NCBI RefSeq assembly: GCF_001704415.2
Contig: NC_030817.1
Location: 53,491,550-53,555,549 of the forward strand
Source of the DNA: Capra hircus
Lineage: Eukaryota; Chordata; Mammalia; Artiodactyla; Bovidae
Length of the DNA stretch: 64,000 nucleotides
Direction of reading: 5' to 3'
This document shows, piece by piece, positions 12,863 through 25,862 of this stretch; within the stretch, counting starts at the first letter, position 1; each line of letters opens with the position of its first letter. Under the pieces are notes generated by a model. The model was not told the DNA's origin. It saw only the letters and a program-made list of their open reading frames with translations, and did no database searches. Both the position numbers and the translations under genes were made by a program.

Positions 12863-12924
12863 CTCCAGATGAAATCTATCCTCAAAGCTGAAGGTGTTCT
12901 CTCAGTCTGTTCCATCCTCAACGT

Positions 12925-13085
12925 GGTGCTATGTAATGACTAAAGGGGTGGGATGGGGGTGGGAGGGAGGCTCAAGAGAGAAGGGATTTATGTATACATG
13001 TGACTGATCTACTTTGTTTCACAGCAGAAACTAACACAACACTGTACAGCAACTATACTAAACAGACAAACAAAACTGAAGGTGC
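12925..13085 (+). mobile_element. L1 3' UTR fragment
   Basis: GGGAGGGAGGCTCAAGAG, then CAGCAGAAACTAACACAACA and TGTACAGCAACTATACT, are typical of the sense 3' end of ruminant L1. No coding sequence remains. Confidence 0.8.
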
Positions 13086-13089
13086 TGTG

Positions 13090-14205
13090 GATAGTTTTAT
13101 AAATAGGAACAAGGAGAAAAAAATCTGGCCTAAGTGACAACTTCTGATTTTAAACCAGTGATCCTTACCTTATCCCATGCCCCTTCTCTTTCACAAGCTC
13201 AGCATAGAAACATAGAGAACTAAGGTAGTTATCTGAAAACAAGGTTTGTAAAACTCACCAAAATATTTTAGGGAAACTTTTTCCTACTCTGAAGATCCAG
13301 GCTACCTCCCTAGTTCTGTTTATTCTGTAGGTGAAAAGAGTACCATTGACTACTCCTCACACTCTGAGAAGGTAGGGCAGGTGAAAGTGCTGCAGGCCGG
13401 TCGAAGTCAGCAGCCACGAATCCACTGGCCACTCACAGAGGTCCTCTACACCTGGGACTTCATGCTTTCCCTTTGCTAGCCATCATTCCAGGTTCTACTG
13501 GAGACTCCATGTTTGATCCAAACTGTACTTCCTCCAAAAAGCCTTCTAAAATGAAGAAACCTTGCACATAAAACAGATGTTTCCCTCCACCATTCATGGA
13601 TCCAGTGTGAACTTCCTTATCTTCCTTTTATAAATATGTTACCTTCCCATCTTCCCTCCAGAAACATTTGTATGTCCACACTAATTCAAAGATAAATGAC
13701 AAGGAACGGATTTACTGGAGCATGTATTTCCTGCCTTTTTTTTTTTTTTAAAGTAAGAAGTGGATCTATTTAGAGAGAATCACACCCCACAGACAGTGTG
13801 TGGGCCATCACAGAAGACAAGAGGCCCTGAAATATGGTGTGGTTAGCTTTTATGGACTAGGTAATTTCACAGGCTAACAAATGGGAGGATTATTTCAACT
13901 ATTTTGGAGAAGGAGTAGACATTTTCAGGAATTGGGCCACTGCCCACTTTTCCTTTTATGGTTGGCTTCAGAACTGTCATGGTGCTGGTGAGTGTGTCAC
14001 TCAGCCTATGCTAAGGTATTACAATGAGTGTATAATGAAGCTCAAGGTCTACTGGAAATTGAATCTTCTGTCATCTTAGACCTAGTTGGTTCTAACCAGT
14101 TTTTGTCATGTTGAAACATCCATTTCTGCAACATCTCCCAATGTCTGAACATCCCCAAATGCTTGAACAGCAATAAATACCCCACAGGACCCCTTTAAAC
14201 AGTCA
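13090..14205. other. Single-copy intron DNA
   Basis: No gene or repeat was recognised, apart from a T-run near 13,740. Confidence 0.45.
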
Positions 14206-14211
14206 ACTCCA

Positions 14212-14806
14212 ACTTTTAGATTTTATTTTCTTGGGCTCCAAAATCACTGCAGATCGTGACTGCAGCCATAAATTAAAAGATGTTTGCTCCTTGGAAGAAA
14301 AGCCATGACAAACCTGGACAGCATATTAAAAAGCAGAGATATTAGTTTACCGACAAAGGTCCATATATATTTTCCAATAGTCATGTATGGATGTGAGAGT
14401 TGGACTATAAAGAAAGCTGAGTGCCAAAGAATTGATGCTTTTGAACTGTGGTATTGGAGAAGACTCTTGAGAATCCCTTGGACTGCAAGGAGATTCAACC
14501 AGTCTATCCTAAAGGAAATCAGTCCTGAATATTCATTGGAAGGACTGATGCTGAAGCTGAAACTCCAATACTTTGGCCACCTGATGTGAAGAACTGACTC
14601 ATTTGAAAAGACCCTGATGCTGGGAAAGATTGAAGGTGGGAGGAGAAGGGGACAACAGAGGATGAGATGGATGGATGGCATCATCAACTCGATAGATACA
14701 AGTTTGAGTAAACTCCGGGAGTTGGTGATGGATAGGGAGGCCTGGCGTGCTGCAGTCCATGGGATCACAGAGTCGGACACGACTGACCGACTGAACTGAA
14801 CTGAAT
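14212..14806 (+). mobile_element. BovB LINE, 3' end with reverse-transcriptase remnant
   Basis: This is the longest BovB copy here. The plus strand encodes a broken C-terminal piece of the BovB polyprotein (residues such as MYGCESWTIKKAE and AFELWYWRRLLRIPW), a frame break near 14,588, and the GC-rich 3' segment (GGGAGTTGGTGATGGATAGG). It ends in the typical ACTGAACTGAACTGAA repeat. It is 5' truncated and appears internally shortened between about 14,350 and 14,375. Confidence 0.92.
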
Positions 14807-16465
14807 TTTCTGATTTAATTCCACTGTCACGGGATGTCCTTTCTCCTTTTGTACTAATGAAATTCCTCCTCCTTCTTGCTGGCGGGAAATTTTTTCTGCT
14901 ACTTGTATTCTTTCTGGCCAGTACTCTGATTCTGTGAAGGCTAAACTTCAAGCTGTTGTGGAAGAATCTGCCTTATTCCTCTACAGTCATACCTAAAATT
15001 AACCCACTTCCTTAAGTAAGATCTAAATTGCACACAACAGTTATGGTTACCTGGGAACTAGAGAGTGGGGCTTTTTGGCCCTAGAAAAGGATGTGTAAGA
15101 TGTGGTTTGGCCTTCATTTGGAAGCAACAAACATCACAGAGGTCGTGGTTACATGACAGGAAGGGCCAGGATGGTGAACACTGTGTTTTGGCTAAGTTAC
15201 TTTGTACTATTATGTAATGAAGTACAAGCTCAGCCTTGCTTAAGTTTAAATAACCAGAATCAACTGTTACAAGCTCTGGGATGGGAGGATAAACACAGGA
15301 AATTCTGTCCTCCATCCTCCCATGTGTCAAGCCTACCATTCATTGGGAACATATTCCTTTGGGCTATGGAGAAACATCTTACAAATCGGAAACAAACAGA
15401 AGTCATTTTCTATATAGTTCTAAGGATGCAATGAAGTAAATTCTCCTAATTGCCGAAAACTCTGTGAACATTATGTATTTTAGAGCATCACCAGAGCAAA
15501 CAGCAATGACTCTCAGCTGATTAGGACCTTACTAATAGTTGGAGTTTTATCCAAGCAAGCACATAAAAACAAAGGGGGCAGTTATTCTAAGTCTTTGTTA
15601 TGAAATATTTCTAAAATCATGATATATGTCTCTTCTTCTTTGAATATTTAGAATATAATTTGCTCTTTCCTGATGATGAAGTATCATTACAAAACTTATT
15701 TTCAAATTTATTAGAAACTTTTCAAAACAGTACAAAATTATATGCTGTAATATTAAGACCATTTATGTGACATTTTGCCCCAAAGCTAAATGCCTTAGTC
15801 TCTTGTCCCTTTTATAGTTTTTCCCTCTTTACCAGTTTTTTTTTCTTCCATCCATAGACATATGCTACGTGTTATGAGGCCCTCCTTCTACTTATAATTA
15901 ATATTTCCTCTTAGAATTAGCTGTGTGCTTGGAACCCTACCAGATAATCAAACTTGTCAGAGGACTCATATAAAAACCAGTTATAAATAGGATGTATTGG
16001 GTCTACAGGGATTTCCTCTGAGTCAAGCTCATGAGCTGTCATGCTTGAACTTTGGGACTCTGTTTTGGCAACCAAAAGGCCTGTTTGCTTACTGCCTAAG
16101 TCCTCAGATGGTTCCTGATAGATGAGGCTGCAAAAGGACAGATTTATCATAGGCGAAGTACTGCTATAGCAGGAAGGCAAACAAAGTTATTGTAAAACCA
16201 TGTTCTACAAGCTACCCAGAGAAAGTGTGTGCAGAGAATATAACTATCACCTTCTGTTACTGGTATTAGGGCCTGATAATTATAGAAAGATCATTCAGTT
16301 TGTAAAAGTTTTTCAGACACTTCTCAATGCCTTCAAGTAGATATGTTTTAAGGAACAGCAAACTGATTTGATATTACCTTAGCAAGATGAATTTTATGCT
16401 CTCCCCAAATATTCCAAGCCAAATATATAGACTTCATAAATTCTGGCTATGGTCTTTTTTCCTTT

Positions 16466-16612
16466 GTTATAGATAGCATCACTGACTCAATGGACATGAA
16501 TCTGAGCAAACTCCAGGAGATAATGAAGGACAGGGGAGCCTGGCATGTTGCTGTCCATGGGTGGCAAAGACTCAGACACAACTTACTGACTGAACAATAA
16601 CAACAACATAGT
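16466..16612 (+). mobile_element. BovB 3' end fragment
   Basis: CTCAATGGACATGAATCTG, AAACTCCAGGAGATAATG and a CTGACTGAACAATAACAACA end match the BovB terminal segment. Older and shorter than the copy at 14.2 kb. Confidence 0.85.
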
Positions 16613-16858
16613 CAAAAGCTACTATTGTTGATATTTTTAAAGGGCTCACTGAAATTATGACAGGAAGTCTATGAATGATTTGAATGTGTGGTTTGATTTC
16701 ATTTTGAACCATATCAACCAATCATGTGTCATTCATACACAGCAAAGCAAGAAGTTTATCAGAAGCAAGTCTTTATGTTTCCTATGAGACTATATTAAAT
16801 TTAAATCTCTCTAGAGAATCTGACTCACTTCTGAAGGAGATTTAGGTTGAAAATGATT

Positions 16859-17014
16859 ATGCTGTTCAGTTGCTCAGTCAAGTCCAACTCTTTGCGACCC
16901 CAAGAACTACAGCACGATAGGCTTCCCTGTCCTTCACTATCTCCTGGAGTCTGCTCAAAATCATGTCCATTGAGTTGATGATCATTCATTCCCTGTCGCC
17001 CCCTTCCCCTCTGT
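16859..17014 (-). mobile_element. BovB 3' end fragment
   Basis: It is the reverse complement of the BovB terminus: TTGCTCAGTCAAGTCCAACTC, then CTTCACTATCTCCTGGAG. It lies about 250 bases from the opposite-strand copy at 16.5 kb, so the two form an inverted pair. Confidence 0.85.
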
Positions 17015-18210
17015 TAAAATCTACATAACTTAAAAACACAGAGTAACAGGAGTACTTAAAAAACTTTTTCTTTTCTTTGGGTTTCTTTTTGTTTTCAAGA
17101 GTGCTTTCTGAAACAATCAAAAATCATGCGCTCTAACTAGGGTCAAGTTGCCCCAGTCACACCCTTAATATTTTATGAACACAGAAACTGAGCTGCCATT
17201 CCATTTTTTAAATGTTTATGCTTAATAACTGTATTCAAGTAGTTATCTTCCCTCTAATGTGGCTGCTTGGGCAATCTGTGGATTTGCCCTTAGCAGCAGC
17301 TGCTAATATTTAACTGTAATTTTAGACTAAATCTTTTTTCCTATTTAAAATTTACACAGGCTTACTGAACAGAATTTAGAAAATAAAGTATAAAAAAATG
17401 TTTTCACAGTCTTCACTCCTAGAGATAATCAAGGTTTTAAACATGTGTATGCTTTTATGCATATATCTTCACATATACATTGTGATGGTAATATTTTAAC
17501 ATATGAGTGCTCCCATACACACAATTTTAATTTGAACTTTTTGAATATTAGAAAACACAAATATTTATAAACAATTGACACAATTGCAATTGTGATAATA
17601 AGTGATAAAGAAAATTTTAAACTCTTTAACTTTGAAATGAATACAATAATTTCACACAGTGTTGTCGAACCAGGAAAACTTAAGGAAGATGCTTTAACCA
17701 TAAGATGGTTCCTGAGGATTTGGACTTCCTTCCATAGATTCCAAAGTGTAAAATACCAAAGCATTTTTTTTAAAGGGTCAAGTGAAACAGAAGGAAAGTA
17801 AATATAAATCCAAAACTATATCCATAGAAGCTGAAATTCTCCCAAAATGAACACAGAGCTAGTCTACCAAAGCAAATCCAAAATGAGGCAAGTATTCAAA
17901 TATTCAGACAAAATTCCATTACTGAAAAAACCACAATACTTGCTAAACACCTACTATGTGCAAGATGCCCACTATGCAGATATCAGGTGTGCCAGACAAT
18001 TTCCCAGCCCTTTTTGCTTCTCTGCCTAAATGGATACGCCCACCATTTTCCATGTGGGATTACACTCCCTGTATTTTGGCTTAACTGCACATTTATTCTA
18101 ATGGACAGAAGACATTAAACAGGCTTTGATTTAGAAGGTATCTCATTTCACTTCAAAATAAAGTCTGCTTTCTGTGGTGACCTAAATGGGAAGGAAATCT
18201 AAAAAAGATG
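17015..18210. other. AT-rich intron, no gene
   Basis: The part from 17,340 to 17,560 has the look of a very old interspersed repeat, but I could not assign a family. The rest is single-copy. Confidence 0.4.
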
Positions 18211-18212
18211 GG

Positions 18213-18487
18213 ATATTGGAGAAGGCAATGGCACCCCACTCCAGTACTCTTGCCTGGAAAATCCCATGGATGGAGCAGCCTGGAAGGCTGCAGTCCATGG
18301 AGTCACTAGGAGTCAGACACGACTGAGCGACTTCACTTTCACTTTTCACTTTCATGCACTGGAGAAGGAAATGGCAACCCACTCCAGTGTTCTTGCCTGG
18401 AGAATCCCAGGGACGGGGAGCCTGATGGGCTGCCGTCTATGGGGTCGCACAGAGTTGGACACGACTGAAGCGCCTTAGCAGTAGCAT
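18213..18487 (+). mobile_element. BovA2 SINE, full dimer
   Basis: GGAGAAGGCAATGGCACCCC starts the element and AGCAGTAGCA ends it; the two halves are joined by the TTCACTTTCACTTTTCACTT linker. Little diverged, so fairly young. Confidence 0.93.
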
Positions 18488-18562
18488 AGCTGATTTACTT
18501 TGCTGCACAGCAGAAACTAACACCACATTGTAAAGCAACTATATTTCATTAAAAAAAATGAA
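18488..18562 (+). mobile_element. L1 3' terminal fragment
   Basis: CAGCAGAAACTAACACCACA, TTGTAAAGCAACTATATTTC and an A-rich end are the last part of a ruminant L1. It directly follows the BovA2. Confidence 0.8.
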
Positions 18563-19287
18563 ATCTACCTTGTGAGTTTGATAGGAAAGTTTCATGAGAT
18601 TTCCTTTTAGCCCCTGTGTATATTTTCCATCTATGGTAGTGCTGAAGATCACAGGATTTCTGTTTTGCCACTTATATAAATAGATCTTAGGAAAATTTCC
18701 TTAAGCTTCGATTTATTCATGTGTAGCATGGGGATCCTTTTTCTTTTTTTTTTTGACAACACCTTTAATTCATGCTTTTCAAAGAATGATGCAGATGAAA
18801 AGTATTACCAATATTCAAGGTTTTTCTTAAAAATTCTTTGTAAATACAAATAGCACATCATAAAGAGAGTTTCTTAATTGATATTTTCATACTTTTTTTT
18901 TCTCTTTACCATATCCCATAGCCTAGGGGAAAATGTAGAAAAAGTGGAAAAGTAAAAAAGAAAAACGAAGAAATCAAGAGGGATATAGCCTGCAGAGCTT
19001 TTTTTTTTTTTTTTAAGTTTTAAACATTTGACTTTTAGGGGTCTTACCACTCCCTTCATTTCATGGTGTTCTAAAAATAAAATGAGATAGTACAGTGCTT
19101 ATGAGACAAAGGACTCTGAGTAAATGTAGGAAACTGGCTTTCCAGAAGTTCAAATCATGGCTTTTCCTGTATAGCGACATCACAGACATTGCTTATCAGA
19201 GAATGTGGGTTTTAATTCACTGTGGTTCACTCTGAGCTGTCACTAGGAAATTGGTTCCAATACGGTGGATACACACACTGGTAAAGT

Positions 19288-19504
19288 GAAAGTGTTAGTT
19301 GTGCAGTTGTGTCCCACTCTTTGAGACCCCCAGCCCCCATGGACTGTAGCCCGCCAAGCTCCTCTGTCCATGGGATTTCATAGGCAAGAATACTGGAATG
19401 GACAGCCATTCTCTTCTCCAGGGGATCTTCCCAACCCAGGGATTGAACTCAGGTGTCCTGCATTGCAGGCAGATTCTTTACCATCTGAGCCACCAGAGAA
19501 GCCA
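19288..19504 (-). mobile_element. Bov-tA SINE
   Basis: Reverse body and complete reverse head (CCACCAGAGAAGCC). Short flanking ATACACA repeats fit a target-site duplication. Confidence 0.9.
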
Positions 19505-19779
19505 CATACACATTTATAACAGTGGCCTATATATTTATTCAACAGGGATCATGGCCCTCAGGATTGCGTGAAACGCTCTCATGGTATTTCATGGCCTTGG
19601 ATCCAGCCTTCACTTGTCTTCTCATGTGCAACCCCCAACCAGCCTTCTAACATAAGCCTGCTTGTCACCACACACTTCATTCCTTTAGCCTGTGAATTAT
19701 GTGTCCAGACAATGACTCTGACTGTTGAGAAATGTGTATGCTTACAATCAGTTCACAGCATGGCTATGGAGACATGGTT

Positions 19780-20025
19780 GAGGGGCTTATTAGGGGTGAG
19801 ACACCCAAATGCAAATCCCAGTTCACAAATCCCTTGCACCGTATGGCCTCATGCGAGTCACTCTGACCTCTCCAATCCTCAGCTCCCTTCATCTGTAAGA
19901 GGGAAGTAACCACAGTTCCTACATAGGGAACTATTAAAAGTGGAATGTAACAGGCATGTGGACTACTAAGGCCAGGGCCTGGAAGAGAGAAAAGATGTAA
20001 TAAATGACAGCTTGTGTTGTTACTG
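19780..20025 (+). repeat. Possible MIR, strongly diverged
   Basis: The order of motifs (CAAATCCCAGTTC, CTCAGCTCCCTTCATCTGTAA, CAGGGCCTGGAAG, TAATAAATGACAG) follows MIR, but the match is weak. Confidence 0.4.
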
Positions 20026-20029
20026 TCGC

Positions 20030-23000
20030 TGACTTTATCCTAAGATAGTATCACAGCTGGCCCTCCAACTAGGATCTTCTTCCGGAGCTGGTTTTTAACT
20101 TGCAGGGGTGATAACTTGCAGAGAAGCCTCCACACTCTCTTATCCAGTTTCTTTCACTTCCACTTAGGAGAGAGCTTGCTAGGGTTAGGAGTACAATGGA
20201 GGCCTGCAAACAAATTACCTTCTTGTGTTTGAAGTCTCCTGGGCTGTCATAAATCTGATCTTTTGGTGTCATTAGGACAATCCTCTAACCATGAAAGATA
20301 GGGGCCCACAGGAGCAAGTTATCTTCCACTTGCTGAACTTTCAACAGATGTACTGTTCAAATATATGTGGGAGAATGGGAACCAGAGAGGATTCTAGATT
20401 AAATAGTTTTCTCAAAGTAAAATAATGACTACTCTCAGGAACTTATAGCAGAGCCTACAAATACTGATATTTAAATCACTCAATACACGAATGACACCTG
20501 AGTTAAAATCCTACAACCAGGGCAATAATAGCATCATTATACATTTTTGTTTAAGTCTTTGGGGCTTTTAATTTCAGTGCCACAACCAATTGCTTACAGA
20601 CTGCTATGGGCAAGCAGCGTCCTCACCGTGAGCTCAGTGAATATTATCTATTGTGTTCTACCAATATCTTAGCAAAGAGACCAAATGTTCCCAGAAACCT
20701 TAGTCTCTGCATTCATCCACCAGGGCTCTGAAGAACACTGTCTTCTTCCCATGTGGACTGATTTCAAGAGGTAATAGAGGTTGCACAGAGGACACTACAA
20801 TCAAAGTTAGATAAAACTGGTGGATTCCCAAGAATTCTTCCATGAAGGTAAATTCCACAGAAAAGACACTGATCTTTTTCTTTTTTTTTCTTTTTAAAGG
20901 AGCTGTTTCTTATAACCAGAAGCTCAAGAACTGTTGCTATTCAAACAGGATTGGTTTCAGACAGCGGTAGAAGTGGCAAAAATAATTTTCCAAATGTGAC
21001 TCACAGTGTGCATGCTATATGCAAATCTATTTTTATGTATTCATTAGGCATTCGGAATACCTCACTGCTGAATAATGAAATATACTGCATTTGTCCAATA
21101 TCTTCCCATTTGTACCATATTTATATTTAGCCTTGAGCCTGAGCCTATGTTATTCAACAAACAACTCTGTCTCCTTCATAATGGATTTTCTCCAAATGAA
21201 TCTGTTTCATGTTAAAATTAATAATAAAGGTAGTTTTTTAAAGTGATAGGCAGCAGGCAACATCAACTTCTGAAAGCACAACCAAATGGGGATGACTTAA
21301 TTATTAGCTATGTCATTTACACCGAACCAGGATTGTAATGAAACTCAACTTGGCTCAACGCATATACCTATTATTGCTGTTTTTAATCAAAAATTTGCTA
21401 ATTGTGATGTGACCTGAATTGAGAAAGTCAACACATCCCTTTGAACAACCACTCAAACACTTAAAGAAAATAAACTGTCCTTGAATTCAGGCCAGGTATT
21501 TGATCTATTTATAAATACCACTTGCCTTCTGGCTTGAAAACAGAAGTTGAGACTGATATAAGTTTCTTGCCCACCTATCCCCTTGATGTTGGTAAACTGT
21601 CAAGTAAGCATTCGGGAAATATAATGCAAAGTTAATAACAGAGGTCTATAATTAACATATGCTCCTATATGCACTCTAAAAATAGGGTACCAAGGAAAGT
21701 CTTCTTATTAGGCAATATGATCAAGAATTAATTGGTTAATGTCTATATAGCCCAACTATATATAAATAAACTGTATGATTATTATAATTATGAAGAGTAC
21801 AGTTCAAAATCCACTTCAAGTTCAAAGAATAGTAATTTATATGTCTAAGTATAGACGCAAATACTTAACTATGTAAAAACACTATTTTAATGCTATTTCA
21901 AGTGTTTAATAAGTATTAGTCATCTCTGAAGTTTTATTTTTTTTTCTCTTAATAAAAGGTCTTAGATGATGCAAAAATTTCACAATTCCCTTACTGCCAT
22001 TAATAACATTATATGAATGTTATTTTAATTTGGGAGGAAAGCTGGTCATAGGAAGGGATGAGAGAAAGTTTGCCAGTTTGACAGAAACTGCTGTATTACT
22101 CACAATGTGTACTGGTGGATGGTTAAGGGGAAGGTGATTTAAATTTACTGAAAGCTAAGTTTACATGCAGGAGAGAACAATAAGTAAAGTTGGGTTCCTA
22201 GTCTCCAAGTCTTATATATTTCTTGAAATGGAGAGATGACTAGATGAATACATGGTAAGTTGTAAATATCATAACATAAAACACCAAACCAGATTTTTTT
22301 TTGAGAGAATTCAGGAAGATTCTTTGTCACTTGATCTGGGCAATGAGTAATGAATATCACAGTTCAACAGACAACGAAAGTTGAGATGGGAGTGAGGGAA
22401 AATGCCAGGTTGAGGTCCCCACATATGCATGTGTGGTGTGTTCTAAGAAAGGGTGGAGAGAAGCTAATGTCTGGAAGCTAGGTAGCCAGGTTGGCGAGTC
22501 CTAATCTTAAGGGGGCTTGAACACTTTGCAAAAGAATGTGAACTAATTTTCTAAGTCACTGAGAGTTTTCAAATGGAGCGAGTGGGCAGCCTCTTCAGAT
22601 CCATGTATTAGAAGAGATTTTTGTCTCATCTGCTCTATGTTCAACGGCATAAAGTTGATGAGTTTTAAAATTTGTTTTTAAAAGTTAATAGCCAGGGAAT
22701 TTCAACAAAGGCCCAGGTCTCCAGTTTTTCTTGAAAAAAGCAAAAGATCTGGTGATGGTGGACCAGTTATTCTAAATGGTGACAGGTGGTCAGAGCCAGG
22801 GGAGGTGGCTTTCTCCAGATGGCACATGTGCTATCCAGTGGCCCAGGCTCCTCTTCTCTCTGCCACCCTCATATCACCTGCCCAGGGGCATTGAGCATTT
22901 GAGTCTGCGCCTTCCTTTTAGAGAGATGCCCTCTTTCAACAGTACATGTCTTTCTACCACGCAAACAGCATGAATTAACTTTAATGAATTAATTTACATT

Positions 23001-23160
23001 GATGATCTGAGTTCTTTGGGGCTCCTCCTGCCAGTGAGGTTTTCCATTTGTACCTTTATTTAAAAGGGAAGATAAATAAAATAAAATGTACTTGGGTTGA
23101 AAAGGCACATGTCATGTGTGAGGGGCCCACAGTGAACACAGGGTAAAGGACATGCTCTGT
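20030..23160. other. Repeat-free intron with candidate regulatory block
   Basis: About 3.1 kb without a recognisable transposon. The part from 20,880 to 21,560 has evenly mixed AT-rich sequence with several recognisable factor motifs, listed separately. I see no ORF with family similarity. Confidence 0.5.
20997..21036. promoter_or_regulatory. Candidate enhancer motif cluster (AP-1, POU octamer, MEF2-like)
   Basis: Within 40 bases lie TGACTCA (20,997-21,003, perfect AP-1), ATGCAAAT (21,019-21,026, perfect POU octamer) and CTATTTTTAT (21,027-21,036, one base off the MEF2 consensus). The last two abut. Co-occurrence inside a repeat-free block suggests a conserved noncoding element, but motif matches alone are weak evidence. 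Confidence 0.3.
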
Positions 23161-23162
23161 GG

Positions 23163-23373
23163 CAGGATTTCTCAACCTCAGCACTATTGACATTTAGGGC
23201 TGGATAATTATTTATTTTGGGAAGCTGCCCTGGACACTGTGGAATGTTTAGCAGCATCCCTGGCCTCCACCCACTGGATGCTAGTAGTACTCTCCAGTTG
23301 TGGTAATCAAATGAGTCTCCAGACATTGATAAATGTCCCCAAGGAGTTAGAATCACTCCCTGCTGAAAACTGT
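23163..23373 (-). repeat. MER20 (hAT-Charlie) element
   Basis: Nearly full length: GATTTCTCAACCTCAGCACT, then ATTGACATTTAGGGC, AGCAGCATCCCTGGCCTCC, GTCTCCAGACATTGATAAAT. A non-autonomous DNA transposon shared across placental mammals. Confidence 0.75.
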
Positions 23374-23427
23374 TGCTCTATAGGGAGAAGGGTTTCCAGG
23401 AAAATAGGCTCTGGATAGAGGAGTTGG

Positions 23428-23566
23428 GAAGATCTGGAGGAGGGTATGGCAACCCACTCCAGTATTCTTGCCTATAGAATCCCATGGACAGAGGAGCCTG
23501 GTGAGCTACAGTCCACAGGGTCGCTCAGCATCTGACACGATTGAAGCAACTCAGAACACACGCACA
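23428..23566 (+). mobile_element. BovA body without head
   Basis: GGCAACCCACTCCAGTATTC and TCTGACACGATTGAAGCAAC with no tRNA-like head upstream: a truncated SINE. Confidence 0.85.
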
Positions 23567-24307
23567 GAGTAGTGCTCTGCTGGAAAAGGGATAGGATGAT
23601 GCCCTGTATCGCCTGCTGCTGCTTCTGCCTCTGTGCACCCTTCCATTCTGCAGAGATAAAGCTTGCCCCAACCACTGGGAGGCAGAACAGCCAGGCAGCC
23701 TCAGCGAGTGATGCCAGAATTGGCCCCTAAGGCCCCTCCTACCTGTGAGAACCTTCAAACATCTCCAGGAGGTGGTGCGGCAGCGAGGGCTCCTCTTTCT
23801 ATGCTCTTTGTTACTGGGATAGTTGAGGGAAAGAAGACAGGAACTGACATGATTTACTCTCAAGACCCAAACCTCTCCATTCACATACCCTGGCCAAGTG
23901 TTAGAAAGCCTCTGAGGACAGAGGACGCCTCTTCACCCCAACAAGGCAGTGGCGAGTCCACACTGGGTGTGACCAGGGAGGGCAGAGCTTGCTGCGTTAA
24001 CTCCTGGGAAAGCCAGGTACAATCTTGGAACACATTTGACCACTTCCAGGGCCTCTGCGTCTTCCAAATCTAAGGCCTCCAACACAGAGCTCACTTATCT
24101 GAGAGCATCCTTCATTTTTCTGGGAATATAAGTTTATCTTGCATCTAAGCCTTATCCTCCTATCAGCAACCTGTCAGGGTGATTTTGCATGCTTCCCCAG
24201 TATACATAAAAAAGAAGAGCTTCTTTTGCATGGTGAAGACTGGGCAACTTTGAGTGACAAAGCCAAAAAGTAGGTAAAAGTTGATGGGAGAGTTTTTATA
24301 TTTTTCA

Positions 24308-24531
24308 CATGGGTTTTCCAGGTGGTGCTACTGGCAGAGAACCTGTTTGCCAATGCAGGAGACATAAGGGATGAGGGTTCGATCCCTGGTTTGGAAAGAA
24401 CCCTGGAGGAGGGCATGGCAACCCACTCCAGTATTCTTGCCTGGGAAATCCCATAGACAGAGGAGCCTGGCAGGCTGCGGTCCATAGAGTCACAAAGAGT
24501 CAGACACAACTTAAGTGACTTAGCATGCACA
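24308..24531 (+). mobile_element. Bov-tA SINE
   Basis: Diverged head (TTTTCCAGGTGGTGCTA, box B GGTTCGATCCC) and complete body ending GACTTAGCATGCACAC. Confidence 0.9.
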
Positions 24532-24534
24532 CAT

Positions 24535-25735
24535 GCGTGGATTTCAGGTTGGATTGGTTCTGAACTAAGAAAAAAAAATACTAAGATTATGACATTTCCT
24601 GGAGTATAAAATAGAGTGTAAAATAAGCTGATGATATGACTTACAAAATCAAATTTGGTTAGTGCTTTTCACACTTCCTTTTTTTGGCATATAGAATCTA
24701 ATCTAATTTCTCTCTGGGGAGAGGTATTGTACAGAGAAAATTGGTTGAATTAAATTAATCAATGAAAGTGGCTTGCTCATTGTGCCCTCCTTCTCAAAAG
24801 AAACCAAAGGCTTCATATTTTACATAATTCAGGTCTTCCCTTTAGCAAATAGGGAGTAGATACTCAATATGGTTTAACTCATGACAATAAGGATTCTGGT
24901 CCTCATGATAATTTGGGGAGCGGTGATGGGTAAAAGTAAAAACTGGACAACAGCAAAGAAAAATGACAATTGGCCTTCTCATTCAGTAAATAATAAGTAA
25001 ATGAAATCTCAGGCACCTCCGCAAACAGATATCGTGTTGATAGTAACGATAGTCCAAAAGGATGAGCCAGCTTGAACAGGAGGAGGATGAACAATACAGG
25101 GGTAACAGAGGGACAAGGACAAGGAGGGTTTTGAGTAAGTTAAACCTACTGGTGACAAAGAAGGGACAGAGAGCAGGGCTGGCCAGCTGAAGCATCCTTT
25201 TATGCACAAATCAATGGAAGCTATTCAATCCAATATGGTTTGATTTAGCAGATATTAACTGCAGCTAAAGTGATGCAAATACGTCAGCGAGTGGGGAGTA
25301 AGAGAAACAGGAGAAACCCACACTGGCTAGAAAGGAAGAGAACAGAGACTGACATTTAGAGACTAGATTAAAAGGATAGGAAAATGTAGAGGACAGTGAG
25401 ACGATGTGAGCATGACATCCTTGGACAGAAGGGAGGTGAAGTGGACAGATCCAGTGATCCCCTTCCAAGAAGAGAGAGAAGATAACTGAGCCGGGACCAC
25501 AGGTCACACAAATACAGCACAGGCACTCAGTAGGTATTTGTTGCATAACTAGACATGAAAAGTTCCTTCCTTTCTGAATCTGATGACAGCTTACGATTTT
25601 AAGCAATATCAAATTAACAAGTTTTTGCCCTTTGGAGATGATTTTAAAACATCTATCTATTTAGAGACATTTCTATGAGCCTCATCTTGTACCCCTGACG
25701 CCACTCCTGTCATAGATTCAATTAGGGGGTCATGC
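24535..25735. other. Single-copy intron DNA
   Basis: No gene and no clear repeat was recognised. Confidence 0.45.
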
Positions 25736-25741
25736 TACAGT

Positions 25742-25862
25742 CGCTGGAACACTGGACTGACAGGCAGGAGACCAGAGTTCCAAAATTGGCTTTGCTGTGA
25801 AGTGTATGAGGCTGGGCCAGCCACTTAACCTTTTCGAGTTTCTGTTTCCTCTGGAGTAACAG
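25742..25862 (+). repeat. MIR SINE fragment
   Basis: GAGACCAGAGTTCC, GGCCAGCCACTTAACC and GTTTCTGTTTCCTC follow the MIR core order. Confidence 0.65.

Noticed and set aside
12393..12891. Overlapping ORFs of about 115 codons
   Set aside because: They run through a microsatellite and two reverse SINEs. Similar peptides occur in every Bov-tA copy in the window.
14284..14799. Two plus-strand ORFs of 101 and 60 codons
   Set aside because: They are pieces of the BovB polyprotein in a 5'-truncated, frame-broken copy, not a host gene.
24305..24530. tRNA-like sequences with box B (GGTTCGATCCC), here and in other SINEs
   Set aside because: They are heads of Bov-tA or CHR SINEs. No intact cloverleaf of a functional tRNA gene was seen.
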